A DNA stretch of 64,000 bases from Escherichia coli (GTDB lineage Bacteria; Pseudomonadota; Gammaproteobacteria; Enterobacterales; Enterobacteriaceae), in the NCBI RefSeq assembly GCF_036503815.1, contig NZ_AP027764.1:806001-870000 (forward strand), in the 5' to 3' direction. The notes beneath the pieces are model-generated. The model did not search any database. It saw only the letters and a program-made list of their open reading frames with translations, and was not told where the DNA came from. The first letter of the stretch is position 1. Every line of letters starts with the position of its first letter. The position numbers and the translations under genes are program-made. Below are positions 25,837-35,772 of the stretch, one piece after another.

Positions 25837-26601
25837 TCACCCCTGCTTCATCTCCAGCGGCACCGCCGAGCGAATCAAATGGTGGCCTTCCAGCTCGATA
25901 TCGTGGAGATTCTTTTTCACGGTCCGCACATGATCGCGTGCTGCGCGCTGGGCGACGTGTGGCAGCCGCTGCAACACCGCGTTGTAGATCCGCGCATGTT
26001 GGCGATCGATCTGCTTTTTTTGCTGTGGTCGATGGTAGAGATTATTTACGCTGGCAAACACTGAATTAAACATCAGATCGGTCAATGATTGCAGCGTAAA
26101 AACTAGCACCTGATTGTGGGAAGCCTGACAAATGGCAAGATGGAAAGCATGATCCAGCTGCGCATGTTCGATCAGCGAAATTTCTTTGTTGTTCTCACTG
26201 GCTGCGAGCATTTTTTCATAACAGCGGGTTATCAAAACAAAATCAGCCTGGGTTCCCAGCGTAGCTGCCAACCTTGCCGATTCGCCTTCCAGCAATGCGC
26301 GAACGTCGAGTAGATCGTACAGCGTTCGCGGCTGCGTGCTGAACAGATGAATTAGCGGGCTGGTGTCCTGCACTCTATTAAGCCGTGCTACTCGGGAATC
26401 GCGCCCCTGCGCTGTTTCAATAATCCCGCGTCCGCGCAGCACGGTCAGCCCTTCACGCAGTGCGGAACGCGAGAAGCCGAGCTTTTCACACAGTCGACGC
26501 TCCGAAGGAAGCGGCTGACCGACCTTCAGCACGCCGTCGATAATTAACCGTTCGATACTCTCTGCAACCACTTCGCAAATAGGGCGACGTTCATCTTTCA
26601 T
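25837..26601 (-). CDS. glcC: GlcC, glycolate-responsive transcriptional activator
   Basis: A 254-residue GntR regulator of the FadR subfamily. The N-terminal winged helix (GQPLPSERRLCEKLGFSRS) is followed by an all-helical effector domain. It activates the divergent glcDEFGBA genes with glycolate and represses itself. The start was set at ATG 26601 (MKDERRP), the standard length; the open frame extends 20 codons upstream without a ribosome site. Confidence 0.96.
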   Translation of the reverse strand: MKDERRPICEVVAESIERLIIDGVLKVGQPLPSERRLCEKLGFSRSALREGLTVLRGRGIIETAQGRDSRVARLNRVQDTSPLIHLFSTQPRTLYDLLDVRALLEGESARLAATLGTQADFVLITRCYEKMLAASENNKEISLIEHAQLDHAFHLAICQASHNQVLVFTLQSLTDLMFNSVFASVNNLYHRPQQKKQIDRQHARIYNAVLQRLPHVAQRAARDHVRTVKKNLHDIELEGHHLIRSAVPLEMKQG

Positions 26602-26736
26602 TCCCGGACCTCGTGCACAGGTAGGACCAATTTTTCTGTTCTTGATTCGCAAAACACGCACATCACGTAAGTGATTATGTTACATCAATTTAACATTAAG
26701 TTAACCAAGGCAAGGTCACAGAGCTGGAAAAAAAAA

Positions 26737-26747
26737 TGGTCTGACCG
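26737..26747. promoter_or_regulatory. Candidate GlcC operator
   Basis: TGGTCTGACCG fits the FadR-subfamily operator TGGTnnnACCA at all but the last base. It is centred about 110 bases before glcD and 140 before glcC, inside the 251-base divergent region. Assignment to GlcC is by consensus and position only. Confidence 0.55.
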
Positions 26748-26852
26748 GTAGCTAAAGAGATAGACGAAAACGAAAAGCCCGCTTAATAACTGTTCACAGA
26801 AGCAGCGCACAAAAATCAGCTGCCACACAACACAACAAAGCGAAGCCTACTC

Positions 26853-28352
26853 ATGAGCATCTTGTACGAAGAGCGTCTTGATGGCGCTTTACCCGATGTC
26901 GACCGCACATCGGTACTGATGGCACTGCGTGAGCATGTCCCTGGACTTGAGATCCTGCATACCGATGAGGAGATCATTCCTTACGAGTGTGACGGGTTGA
27001 GCGCGTATCGTACGCGTCCATTACTGGTTGTTCTGCCTAAGCAGATGGAACAGGTGACGGCGATTCTCGCTGTCTGCCACCGTTTGCATGTACCGGTAGT
27101 GACCCGTGGCGCAGGCACCGGACTTTCTGGCGGTGCGCTGCCGCTGGAAAAAGGTGTGTTGTTGGTGATGGCGCGCTTTAAAGAAATCCTCGACATTAAC
27201 CCCGTTGGTCGCCGTGCGCGTGTGCAGCCGGGCGTGCGTAACCTGGCGATCTCCCAGGCTGTTGCGTCGCATAATCTCTATTACGCGCCGGATCCTTCCT
27301 CACAAATCGCCTGTTCCATTGGCGGCAACGTGGCGGAAAACGCCGGGGGCGTCCACTGTCTGAAATATGGTCTGACCGTACATAACCTGCTGAAAATTGA
27401 AGTGCAAACGCTGGATGGCGAGGCGCTGACGCTGGGATCGGACGCGCTGGATTCGCCCGGTTTTGACCTACTGGCGCTGTTCACCGGATCGGAAGGCATG
27501 CTCGGCGTGACCACCGAAGTGACGGTAAAACTGCTGCCGAAGCCCCCTGTGGCACGAGTTCTGTTAGCCAGCTTTGACTCGGTAGAAAAAGCCGGACTTG
27601 CGGTTGGCGACATCATCGCTAATGGCATTATCCCCGGCGGGCTGGAGATGATGGATAACCTGTCGATCCGCGCGGCGGAAGATTTTATTCATGCCGGTTA
27701 TCCCGTCGATGCCGAAGCAATTTTATTGTGTGAGTTGGACGGCGTGGAATCTGATGTACAGGAAGACTGCGAGCGAGTTAACGACATCTTATTGAAAGCG
27801 GGCGCGACTGACGTCCGTCTGGCGCAGGATGAAGCGGAGCGCGTGCGTTTCTGGGCCGGTCGCAAAAATGCTTTTCCGGCGGTAGGACGTATCTCCCCGG
27901 ATTACTACTGCATGGACGGCACCATCCCGCGCCGCGCGTTGCCTGGCGTACTGGAAGGCATTGCCCGTTTATCGCAGCAATATGATTTACGCGTTGCCAA
28001 CGTCTTTCATGCCGGAGACGGCAATATGCACCCGTTAATCCTTTTCGATGCCAACGAACCCGGTGAATTCGTCCGTGCGGAAGAATTGGGTGGGAAGATC
28101 CTTGAACTCTGTGTTGAAGTAGGCGGCAGTATCAGTGGGGAACATGGCATCGGGCGCGAAAAAATCAATCAGATGTGCGCCCAGTTCAACAGTGATGAAA
28201 TTACTACCTTTCATGCAGTCAAGTCGGCGTTTGATCCTGATGGTTTGCTGAACCCTGGGAAAAACATCCCCACACTGCACCGCTGCGCTGAATTTGGTGC
28301 CATGCACGTGCATCACGGTCATTTACCTTTCCCTGAACTGGAGCGTTTCTGA
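26853..28352 (+). CDS. glcD: Glycolate oxidase FAD subunit GlcD
   Basis: A 499-residue flavoprotein that oxidises glycolate to glyoxylate as part of the membrane-associated GlcDEF complex. The PCMH-type FAD-binding domain shows RGAGTGLSGGALP and PDPSSQIACSIGGNVAENAGG; the C-terminal cap has NVFHAGDGNMHP and GSISGEHGIG. First gene of glcDEFGB. Confidence 0.97.
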   Translation: MSILYEERLDGALPDVDRTSVLMALREHVPGLEILHTDEEIIPYECDGLSAYRTRPLLVVLPKQMEQVTAILAVCHRLHVPVVTRGAGTGLSGGALPLEKGVLLVMARFKEILDINPVGRRARVQPGVRNLAISQAVASHNLYYAPDPSSQIACSIGGNVAENAGGVHCLKYGLTVHNLLKIEVQTLDGEALTLGSDALDSPGFDLLALFTGSEGMLGVTTEVTVKLLPKPPVARVLLASFDSVEKAGLAVGDIIANGIIPGGLEMMDNLSIRAAEDFIHAGYPVDAEAILLCELDGVESDVQEDCERVNDILLKAGATDVRLAQDEAERVRFWAGRKNAFPAVGRISPDYYCMDGTIPRRALPGVLEGIARLSQQYDLRVANVFHAGDGNMHPLILFDANEPGEFVRAEELGGKILELCVEVGGSISGEHGIGREKINQMCAQFNSDEITTFHAVKSAFDPDGLLNPGKNIPTLHRCAEFGAMHVHHGHLPFPELERF

Positions 28353-29404
28353 TGCTAGGCGAGTGTGATTACAGCCAGGTACTGCTGGAGCAGGTGAATC
28401 AGGCAATTAGCGATAAAACGCCGCTGGTGATTCAGGGAAGCAATAGCAAAGCCTTTTTAGGTCGTCCTGTCATCGGGCAAACGCTGGATGTGCGTTGCCA
28501 TCGCGGCATTGTTAATTACGACCCGACCGAGCTGGTGATTACCGCGCGTGCCGGAACACCGCTGGTGGCGATTGAAGCGGCGCTGGAGAGCGCGGGGCAA
28601 ATGCTCCCCTGCGAGCCGCCGCATTATGGTGAAGAAGCCACCTGGGGCGGGATGGTCGCCTGCGGGCTGGCGGGGCCGCGTCGCCCGTGGAGCGGTTCGG
28701 TCCGCGATTTTGTCCTCGGTACGCGCATTATTACCGGCACTGGAAAACATCTGCGCTTTGGTGGCGAAGTGATGAAAAACGTTGCCGGATACGATCTCTC
28801 GCGGTTAATGGCCGGAAGCTACGGCTGTCTTGGCGTGCTCACTGAAATCTCGATGAAAGTGTTGCCGCGACCGCGCGCCACACTGAGCTTGCGTCGGGAA
28901 ATAAGCCTGCAAGAAGCCATGAGTGAAATCGCCCAGTGGCAACTCCAGCCATTACCCATTAGTGGCTTATGTTACTTCGACAATGCGTTGTGGATCCGCC
29001 TTGAAGGCGGTGAAGGATCGGTAAAAGCAGCACGTGAACTGCTGGGTGGCGAAGAGGTTGCGGGTCAGTTCTGGCAGCAATTGCGTGAACAACAACTGCC
29101 GTTCTTCTCATTACCGGGCACTTTATGGCGTATTTCCTTACCCACCGATGCGCCGATGATGGATTTACCCGGCGAGCAACTGATCGACTGGGGCGGGGCG
29201 TTACGTTGGCTGAAATCGACAGCCGATGACAATCAAATCCATCGCATTGCCCACAACGCAGGCGGTCATGCGACCCGCTTTAGTGCCGGAGATGGTGGCT
29301 TTGCCCCGCTACCGGCTCCTTTATTCCGCTATCACCAGCAGCTTAAACAGCAGCTCGACCCTTGCGGCGTGTTTAACCCCGGTCGCATGTACGCGGAACT
29401 TTAA
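28352..29404 (+). CDS. glcE: Glycolate oxidase FAD-binding subunit GlcE
   Basis: A 350-residue second FAD-domain subunit related to the N-terminal half of GlcD (GGMVACGLAGPRRPW, GGEVMKNVAGYDLSRLMAGS). It shares its first A with the end of the glcD TGA, so translation is coupled. Required for glycolate oxidase activity. Confidence 0.96.
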   Translation: MLGECDYSQVLLEQVNQAISDKTPLVIQGSNSKAFLGRPVIGQTLDVRCHRGIVNYDPTELVITARAGTPLVAIEAALESAGQMLPCEPPHYGEEATWGGMVACGLAGPRRPWSGSVRDFVLGTRIITGTGKHLRFGGEVMKNVAGYDLSRLMAGSYGCLGVLTEISMKVLPRPRATLSLRREISLQEAMSEIAQWQLQPLPISGLCYFDNALWIRLEGGEGSVKAARELLGGEEVAGQFWQQLREQQLPFFSLPGTLWRISLPTDAPMMDLPGEQLIDWGGALRWLKSTADDNQIHRIAHNAGGHATRFSAGDGGFAPLPAPLFRYHQQLKQQLDPCGVFNPGRMYAEL

Positions 29405-29414
29405 GGAGCAGGCT

Positions 29415-30638
29415 ATGCAAACCCGGTTAACTGAAGAGATGCTTCAGAACGCGCGTGCGCTGGAAGCCGACAGCATCCTGCGCGCCTGTGTTCACTGTGG
29501 ATTTTGTACTGCAACCTGCCCAACTTATCAGCTTTTAGGCGATGAACTGGACGGGCCGCGCGGGCGCATCTATCTGATTAAACAGGTGTTGGAGGGCAAC
29601 GAAGTCACGCTTAAAACGCAGGAGCATCTCGATCGCTGTCTCACTTGTCGCAATTGTGAAACCACCTGTCCTTCTGGTGTGCGCTATCACAATTTGCTGG
29701 ATATCGGGCGTGATATTGTCGAGCAGAAAGTGAAACGTCCATTGCCGGAGCGAATGCTGCGCGAAGGATTGCGCCAGGTAGTGCCGCGTCCGGCGGTCTT
29801 CCGTGCGCTGACGCAGGTAGGGCTGGTGCTGCGACCGTTTTTACCGGAACAGGTCAGAGCAAAACTGCCTGCTGAAACGGTGAAAGCTAAACCGCGTCCA
29901 CCGCTGCGCCATAAGCGTCGGGTTTTAATGCTGGAAGGCTGCGCCCAGCCTACGCTTTCGCCCAACACCAACGCGGCAACTGCGCGAGTGCTGGATCGTC
30001 TGGGGATCAGCGTCATGCCAGCTAACGAAGCAGGCTGTTGTGGCGCGGTGGACTATCATCTTAATGCGCAAGAGAAAGGGTTAGCGCGGGCGCGCAATAA
30101 TATTGATGCCTGGTGGCCCGCGATTGAAGCAGGTGCCGAGGCAATTTTGCAGACTGCCAGCGGCTGCGGCGCGTTTGTCAAAGAGTATGGGCAGATGCTG
30201 AAAAACGATGCGTTGTATGCCGATAAAGCGCGTCAGGTCAGTGAGCTGGCGGTCGATTTAGTCGAACTTCTGCGCGAGGAACCGCTGGAAAAACTGGCAA
30301 TTCGCGGCGATAAAAAACTGGCCTTCCACTGCCCGTGTACCCTACAACATGCGCAAAAGCTGAACGGCGAAGTGGAAAAAGTGTTGCTTCGTCTTGGATT
30401 TACCTTAACGGACGTTCCCGACAGCCATCTGTGCTGCGGTTCAGCGGGAACATATGCGTTAACGCATCCCGATCTGGCGCGCCAGCTGCGGGATAACAAA
30501 ATGAATGCGCTGGAAAGCGGCAAACCGGAAATGATCGTCACCGCCAACATTGGTTGCCAGATGCATCTGGCGAGTGCCGGTCGTACCTCTGTGCGTCACT
30601 GGATTGAAATTGTAGAACAAGCCCTTGAAAAGGAATAA
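29415..30638 (+). CDS. glcF: Glycolate oxidase iron-sulfur subunit GlcF
   Basis: A 407-residue electron-transfer subunit. Two 4Fe-4S motifs (CVHCGFCTATCP, CLTCRNCETTCP) are followed by two CCG domains (GCCGAVDYH, LCCGSAGTY). It passes electrons from GlcD/E to the quinone pool. ATG 29415 after AAGGAGCAGG gives the standard length; the longer frame from 29226 lies inside glcE. Confidence 0.97.
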   Translation: MQTRLTEEMLQNARALEADSILRACVHCGFCTATCPTYQLLGDELDGPRGRIYLIKQVLEGNEVTLKTQEHLDRCLTCRNCETTCPSGVRYHNLLDIGRDIVEQKVKRPLPERMLREGLRQVVPRPAVFRALTQVGLVLRPFLPEQVRAKLPAETVKAKPRPPLRHKRRVLMLEGCAQPTLSPNTNAATARVLDRLGISVMPANEAGCCGAVDYHLNAQEKGLARARNNIDAWWPAIEAGAEAILQTASGCGAFVKEYGQMLKNDALYADKARQVSELAVDLVELLREEPLEKLAIRGDKKLAFHCPCTLQHAQKLNGEVEKVLLRLGFTLTDVPDSHLCCGSAGTYALTHPDLARQLRDNKMNALESGKPEMIVTANIGCQMHLASAGRTSVRHWIEIVEQALEKE

Positions 30639-30642
30639 CAAA

Positions 30643-31047
30643 ATGAAAACTAAAGTCATTCTTAGCCAGCAAATGGCGAGTGCAATTATTGCCGCAGGTC
30701 AGGAAGAGGCGCAGAAAAATAACTGGTCTGTTTCCATTGCTGTTGCCGATGACGGCGGTCATCTGCTGGCGTTAAGTCGCATGGACGATTGCGCGCCGAT
30801 TGCGGCTTACATCTCCCAGGAGAAAGCGCGTACCGCCGCGCTGGGGCGTCGTGAAACTAAGGGCTATGAAGAGATGGTGAACAACGGACGTACCGCGTTC
30901 GTGACTGCGCCGTTACTGACGTCGCTGGAAGGTGGCGTACCGGTTGTTGTGGATGGGCAAATTATTGGTGCCGTGGGCGTTTCTGGTTTAACCGGAGCAC
31001 AGGATGCGCAGGTCGCGAAAGCGGCAGCAGCGGTGTTGGCGAAATAA
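30643..31047 (+). CDS. glcG: GlcG, heme-binding/PduO-like domain protein
   Basis: A 134-residue protein of the GlcG/HbpS family (SIAVADDGGHLLALSRMD, GGVPVVVDGQIIGAVGVSG). Its role in glycolate metabolism is unclear and it is not required for oxidase activity. It follows glcF by 4 bases, with AAAAGGAAT as ribosome site. Confidence 0.94.
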   Translation: MKTKVILSQQMASAIIAAGQEEAQKNNWSVSIAVADDGGHLLALSRMDDCAPIAAYISQEKARTAALGRRETKGYEEMVNNGRTAFVTAPLLTSLEGGVPVVVDGQIIGAVGVSGLTGAQDAQVAKAAAAVLAK

Positions 31048-31068
31048 GCGAAAACGAGGAGAGAAACA

Positions 31069-33240
31069 ATGAGTCAAACCATAACCCAGGGCCGTTTACG
31101 CATTGACGCCAATTTTAAACGTTTTGTGGATGAAGAAGTTTTGCCTGGCGTGGAACTGGATGCTGCCGCGTTCTGGCGCAATTTTGATGACATCGTTCAC
31201 GATCTGGCGCCAGAGAATCGTCAGTTGCTGGCAGAGCGCGATCGCATTCAGGCGGCGCTTGATGAGTGGCATCGCAGCAATCCGGGGCCGGTAAAAGATA
31301 AAGCGGCCTATAAATCTTTCCTGCGTGAACTGGGCTACCTGGTGCCACAGCCTGACCACGTTACGGTGGAAACCACGGGTATCGACAGCGAAATCACCAG
31401 CCAGGCGGGGCCACAGCTGGTGGTTCCGGCAATGAATGCCCGCTACGCGCTGAACGCGGCGAACGCGCGCTGGGGCTCACTGTACGATGCGTTATACGGC
31501 AGCGACATCATCCCGCAGGAAGGGGCGATGGTCAGCGGCTACGATCCGCAGCGTGGTGAGCAGGTTATCGCCTGGGTTCGGCGTTTCCTCGATGAATCAC
31601 TACCGCTGGAAAATGGCAGCTATCAGGATGTGGTGGCGTTTAAGGTGGTCGATAAACAATTACGCATCCAGTTGAAAAATGGTCAAGAAACCACGTTACG
31701 TACTCCAGCACAGTTTGTCGGTTACCGTGGCGATACTGCTGCGCCGACCTGCATTTTGCTGAAAAATAACGGCCTGCATATTGAGCTACAAATCGATGCC
31801 AACGGGCGGATTGGCAAAGACGATCCGGCGCACATCAACGATGTTATCGTCGAAGCGGCCATCAGTACCATTCTCGATTGCGAAGATTCGGTCGCGGCGG
31901 TTGATGCGGAAGATAAAATCCTGCTGTATCGCAACCTGCTGGGCCTGATGCAGGGGACTCTGCAAGAGAAAATGGAGAAAAACGGTCGGCAAATCGTGCG
32001 TAAACTGAATGACGATCGTCAGTATACCGCCGCCGATGGCTCTGAAATTTCTCTGCACGGACGTTCGCTGCTGTTTATCCGCAACGTGGGGCATTTGATG
32101 ACCATTCCTGTGATTTGGGACAGCGAAGGTAATGAAATTCCGGAAGGTATTCTTGATGGCGTCATGACTGGTGCGATTGCCCTCTACGACTTAAAAGTGC
32201 AGAAAAACTCGCGTACCGGCAGTGTTTATATTGTGAAACCGAAAATGCACGGTCCACAGGAAGTGGCTTTTGCCAACAAACTGTTTACCCGCATTGAGAC
32301 AATGCTTGGTATGAAACCGAATACCCTGAAAATGGGCATTATGGATGAAGAACGCCGGACCTCGCTGAACTTGCGTAGCTGTATCGCTCAGGCCAGCAAC
32401 CGCGTGGCGTTTATCAATACCGGTTTCCTTGACCGTACTGGCGATGAGATGCATTCGGTGATGGAAGCGGGCCCAATGTTGCGTAAAAACCAGATGAAAT
32501 CGACGCCGTGGATCAAAGCCTACGAGCGCAACAACGTGCTTTCCGGCCTGTTCTGCGGGCTGCGCGGTAAAGCGCAAATCGGTAAAGGGATGTGGGCAAT
32601 GCCGGACCTGATGGCAGACATGTACAGCCAGAAGGGCGATCAGTTACGTGCCGGGGCGAACACGGCCTGGGTTCCGTCGCCAACTGCCGCTACACTCCAT
32701 GCGCTGCACTACCATCAAACCAACGTACAGAGTGTGCAAGCCAACATTGCCCAGACCGAGTTCAATGCTGAATTTGAACCGCTGCTGGACGATCTGCTGA
32801 CCATTCCGGTTGCTGAAAACGCTAACTGGTCGGCACAAGAGATCCAACAAGAGCTGGATAACAACGTGCAGGGGATTTTGGGTTACGTGGTGCGCTGGGT
32901 GGAGCAGGGGATTGGTTGTTCAAAAGTACCCGATATTCACAACGTGGCGCTGATGGAAGACCGTGCAACGTTGCGTATCTCCAGCCAGCATATCGCCAAC
33001 TGGTTACGTCACGGTATTCTGACCAAAGATCAGGTGCATGCGTCGCTGGAGAACATGGCGAAAGTGGTGGATCAGCAAAATGCTGGCGATCCGGCATATC
33101 GTCCGATGGTCGGGAATTTCGCTAACTCGTGTGCCTTTAAAGCTGCCAGCGATTTGATCTTCCTCGGCGTGAAACAGCCAAACGGTTATACCGAACCGTT
33201 ATTACACGCCTGGCGTTTACGTGAAAAGGAAAGTCATTAA
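31069..33240 (+). CDS. glcB: Malate synthase G, GlcB
   Basis: A 723-residue monomeric enzyme condensing the glyoxylate formed by GlcDEF with acetyl-CoA to give malate. The TIM-barrel core shows TILDCEDSVAAVDAEDK, KPKMHGPQEVAF and MGIMDEERRTSLNLR; the C-terminal plug follows. Ribosome site ACGAGGAGAG. A hairpin follows the stop codon. Confidence 0.98.
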   Translation: MSQTITQGRLRIDANFKRFVDEEVLPGVELDAAAFWRNFDDIVHDLAPENRQLLAERDRIQAALDEWHRSNPGPVKDKAAYKSFLRELGYLVPQPDHVTVETTGIDSEITSQAGPQLVVPAMNARYALNAANARWGSLYDALYGSDIIPQEGAMVSGYDPQRGEQVIAWVRRFLDESLPLENGSYQDVVAFKVVDKQLRIQLKNGQETTLRTPAQFVGYRGDTAAPTCILLKNNGLHIELQIDANGRIGKDDPAHINDVIVEAAISTILDCEDSVAAVDAEDKILLYRNLLGLMQGTLQEKMEKNGRQIVRKLNDDRQYTAADGSEISLHGRSLLFIRNVGHLMTIPVIWDSEGNEIPEGILDGVMTGAIALYDLKVQKNSRTGSVYIVKPKMHGPQEVAFANKLFTRIETMLGMKPNTLKMGIMDEERRTSLNLRSCIAQASNRVAFINTGFLDRTGDEMHSVMEAGPMLRKNQMKSTPWIKAYERNNVLSGLFCGLRGKAQIGKGMWAMPDLMADMYSQKGDQLRAGANTAWVPSPTAATLHALHYHQTNVQSVQANIAQTEFNAEFEPLLDDLLTIPVAENANWSAQEIQQELDNNVQGILGYVVRWVEQGIGCSKVPDIHNVALMEDRATLRISSQHIANWLRHGILTKDQVHASLENMAKVVDQQNAGDPAYRPMVGNFANSCAFKAASDLIFLGVKQPNGYTEPLLHAWRLREKESH

Positions 33241-33252
33241 TAGCATCAAAAA

Positions 33253-33280
33253 AGCCCCGGCAAGTTTTATTGTCGGGGCT
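33253..33280. terminator. Hairpin between glcB and glcA
   Basis: AGCCCCGGCAA (33253-33263) pairs with TTGTCGGGGCT (33270-33280), with one G-U pair and a 6-base loop. No U-run follows on the plus strand, so partial termination or 3' end protection ahead of glcA is more likely than a full stop. Confidence 0.65.
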
Positions 33281-33595
33281 ATGATAGTAACTGCGGTAGT
33301 ATATTTATCCCGGAAATAACCGGAGCGATTATCAGGGTTTAACAATATTAAATACCCGTAGCGCATCACTAGCGGGACTAAAACAACATTATGGACATCT
33401 TTACGATACTCTGCGCCTGTGTGTGCGGAACAGAAACCCTTACCCGATATACTTGTTATGCCAGAGGTAGCAATTGCGTTAGCGGCGTGCTGTTGATGTA
33501 AAGTATAACGCCTATATTTTACAGTTCAGTCCTCTTTTGCTTATTACAAACCTTAAATATATCAAGTATATAAAGATAATAAGAGACTGAACAAT
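33281..33595. promoter_or_regulatory. Upstream region of glcA
   Basis: There are 315 bases with no plausible gene between the glcB hairpin and glcA. AT content rises towards glcA, so it may hold an extra glcA promoter, but no clear site was found. Confidence 0.4.
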
Positions 33596-35278
33596 ATGGT
33601 TACCTGGACCCAAATGTATATGCCGATGGGAGGACTGAGGCTATCCGCTCTGGTCGCCCTGATCCCGATAATATTCTTCTTCGTTGCACTCGCGGTATTA
33701 CGTCTGAAAGGGCATGTTGCTGGAGCAATAACCCTTATATTATCTATCCTGATTGCGATATTCGCCTTTAAAATGCCAATTGATATGGCATTTGCTGCTG
33801 CGGGCTATGGCTTTATTTATGGATTATGGCCTATTGCGTGGATTATTGTCGCGGCGGTATTCCTGTATAAATTAACCGTTGCCAGCGGGCAGTTTGATAT
33901 TATCCGCAGTTCGGTTATCTCCATCACCGACGATCAGCGTTTGCAGGTGTTACTGATTGGTTTCTCCTTTGGCGCACTGCTGGAAGGAGCGGCTGGCTTT
34001 GGCGCGCCGGTGGCGATTACAGGCGCTCTGCTGGTGGGGCTGGGCTTCAAACCGTTATATGCGGCGGGGTTGTGTCTGATTGCCAACACTGCGCCGGTGG
34101 CGTTTGGTGCCTTGGGCGTGCCGATTCTGGTCGCTGGTCAGGTAACGGGAATCGATCCGTTTGATATTGGCGCAATGGCGGGACGTCAGTTACCGTTCCT
34201 GTCGGTTCTTGTGCCATTCTGGCTGGTGGCAATGATGGACGGTTGGAAAGGGGTGAAAGAGACCTGGCCAGCGGCGCTGGTTGCAGGGGGAAGCTTCGCT
34301 GTCACGCAGTTCTTTACCTCTAACTACATTGGTCCGGAACTGCCGGATATTACTTCGGCGCTGGTGAGTATTGTCTCACTCGCTTTATTCCTTAAAGTCT
34401 GGCGGCCGAAAAATACCGAAACGGCAATCAGCATGGGGCAATCCGCAGGTGCGATGGTGGTAAATAAGCCATCTTCTGGCGGTCCCGTGCCTTCAGAATA
34501 TAGTCTGGGGCAAATCATTCGTGCATGGTCACCGTTTTTAATCTTAACGGTACTGGTTACCATCTGGACGATGAAACCATTTAAAGCGTTATTTGCTCCG
34601 GGCGGTGCGTTTTATTCGCTGGTGATTAATTTCCAGATCCCTCATTTGCATCAACAAGTGTTGAAAGCGGCACCCATTGTCGCTCAGCCAACGCCAATGG
34701 ATGCGGTGTTTAAATTCGACCCTCTCTCCGCTGGTGGCACCGCTATTTTTATTGCGGCGATTATCTCGATCTTCATCCTCGGCGTGGGGATCAAGAAAGG
34801 TATTGGCGTCTTTGCCGAAACGCTAATTAGCCTGAAGTGGCCGATACTGTCGATTGGCATGGTGCTGGCGTTCGCCTTCGTAACCAACTATTCCGGTATG
34901 TCCACCACGCTGGCGCTGGTACTGGCGGGCACAGGCGTGATGTTCCCGTTCTTCTCACCGTTCCTTGGCTGGTTGGGTGTATTTCTCACGGGTTCGGATA
35001 CGTCTTCTAACGCCCTGTTTGGTTCACTGCAATCAACGACGGCGCAGCAAATCAACGTCTCTGACACCCTGCTGGTGGCAGCAAACACCAGCGGTGGCGT
35101 GACCGGCAAGATGATCTCCCCGCAATCTATCGCCGTGGCCTGTGCCGCGACAGGTATGGTGGGCCGAGAATCTGAACTGTTCCGCTACACCGTGAAGCAC
35201 AGTCTGATTTTTGCCAGCGTTATCGGCATTATCACCCTGCTGCAGGCGTATGTGTTTACCGGAATGTTAGTCTCGTAA
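33596..35278 (+). CDS. glcA: GlcA, glycolate permease
   Basis: A 560-residue LctP-family proton symporter for glycolate and lactate with about twelve to fourteen membrane segments. Family marks include FGALLEGAAGFGAPVAITGALL, FLTGSDTSSNALFG and NTSGGVTGKMISPQSIAVA. Last gene of the glc regulon, ending at a strong hairpin. Confidence 0.96.
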   Translation: MVTWTQMYMPMGGLRLSALVALIPIIFFFVALAVLRLKGHVAGAITLILSILIAIFAFKMPIDMAFAAAGYGFIYGLWPIAWIIVAAVFLYKLTVASGQFDIIRSSVISITDDQRLQVLLIGFSFGALLEGAAGFGAPVAITGALLVGLGFKPLYAAGLCLIANTAPVAFGALGVPILVAGQVTGIDPFDIGAMAGRQLPFLSVLVPFWLVAMMDGWKGVKETWPAALVAGGSFAVTQFFTSNYIGPELPDITSALVSIVSLALFLKVWRPKNTETAISMGQSAGAMVVNKPSSGGPVPSEYSLGQIIRAWSPFLILTVLVTIWTMKPFKALFAPGGAFYSLVINFQIPHLHQQVLKAAPIVAQPTPMDAVFKFDPLSAGGTAIFIAAIISIFILGVGIKKGIGVFAETLISLKWPILSIGMVLAFAFVTNYSGMSTTLALVLAGTGVMFPFFSPFLGWLGVFLTGSDTSSNALFGSLQSTTAQQINVSDTLLVAANTSGGVTGKMISPQSIAVACAATGMVGRESELFRYTVKHSLIFASVIGIITLLQAYVFTGMLVS

Positions 35279-35285
35279 ATCAATT

Positions 35286-35316
35286 AAGCCGGATGATCGT
35301 TAATATCATCCGGCTT
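35286..35316 (+). terminator. Terminator after glcA
   Basis: AAGCCGGATGAT (35286-35297) pairs exactly with ATCATCCGGCTT (35305-35316) and is followed by CATTCTTTGTTC. It closes the glc genes. Confidence 0.85.
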
Positions 35317-35772
35317 CATTCTTTGTTCATTACATTATTCTGTCTTATTAATTTAAAATCATTTCCTGCTTTATTATCTATACAGTAATAATGTATTGCA
35401 TTCAGATAACATACTAAATAATTAAGGGTGTGAGAACATCTGTTTTTTTATCACGCAAAACAAGTCTGTATTAATTATGTTCGCTTGATGAGCAAACACC
35501 GTTCTATCTGTTGCTTTTGCAATCTAAATCGTTAAAACTATCAACGAATTTATATGGTTACGCTGTGAAAAGTTATTGATTTTTTGTTTGTTGAAATTTC
35601 GTAAAAATAACCTGACAGATATCGTATAGGGGATATTCTTATAGATTTCACCTGTTTTTCTATAAATGATGCCGTTTTCTTAAGAATGGAGGAAGTTATT
35701 AGAGAAAATAAAGCATAAAACTATTTTCCCAGTTACAAATTCTTTAATTTTATTTTGTCACTTGCGTTATTA
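35317..35772. promoter_or_regulatory. AT-rich region upstream of sslE
   Basis: There are 456 bases without a plausible gene, strongly AT-rich compared with glcA and sslE. It is the expected site of the sslE-pppA-yghG-gsp promoter and of silencing by H-NS (inference). GGAGGAAG at 35687-35694 is too far from the start to serve as its ribosome site. Confidence 0.5.
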
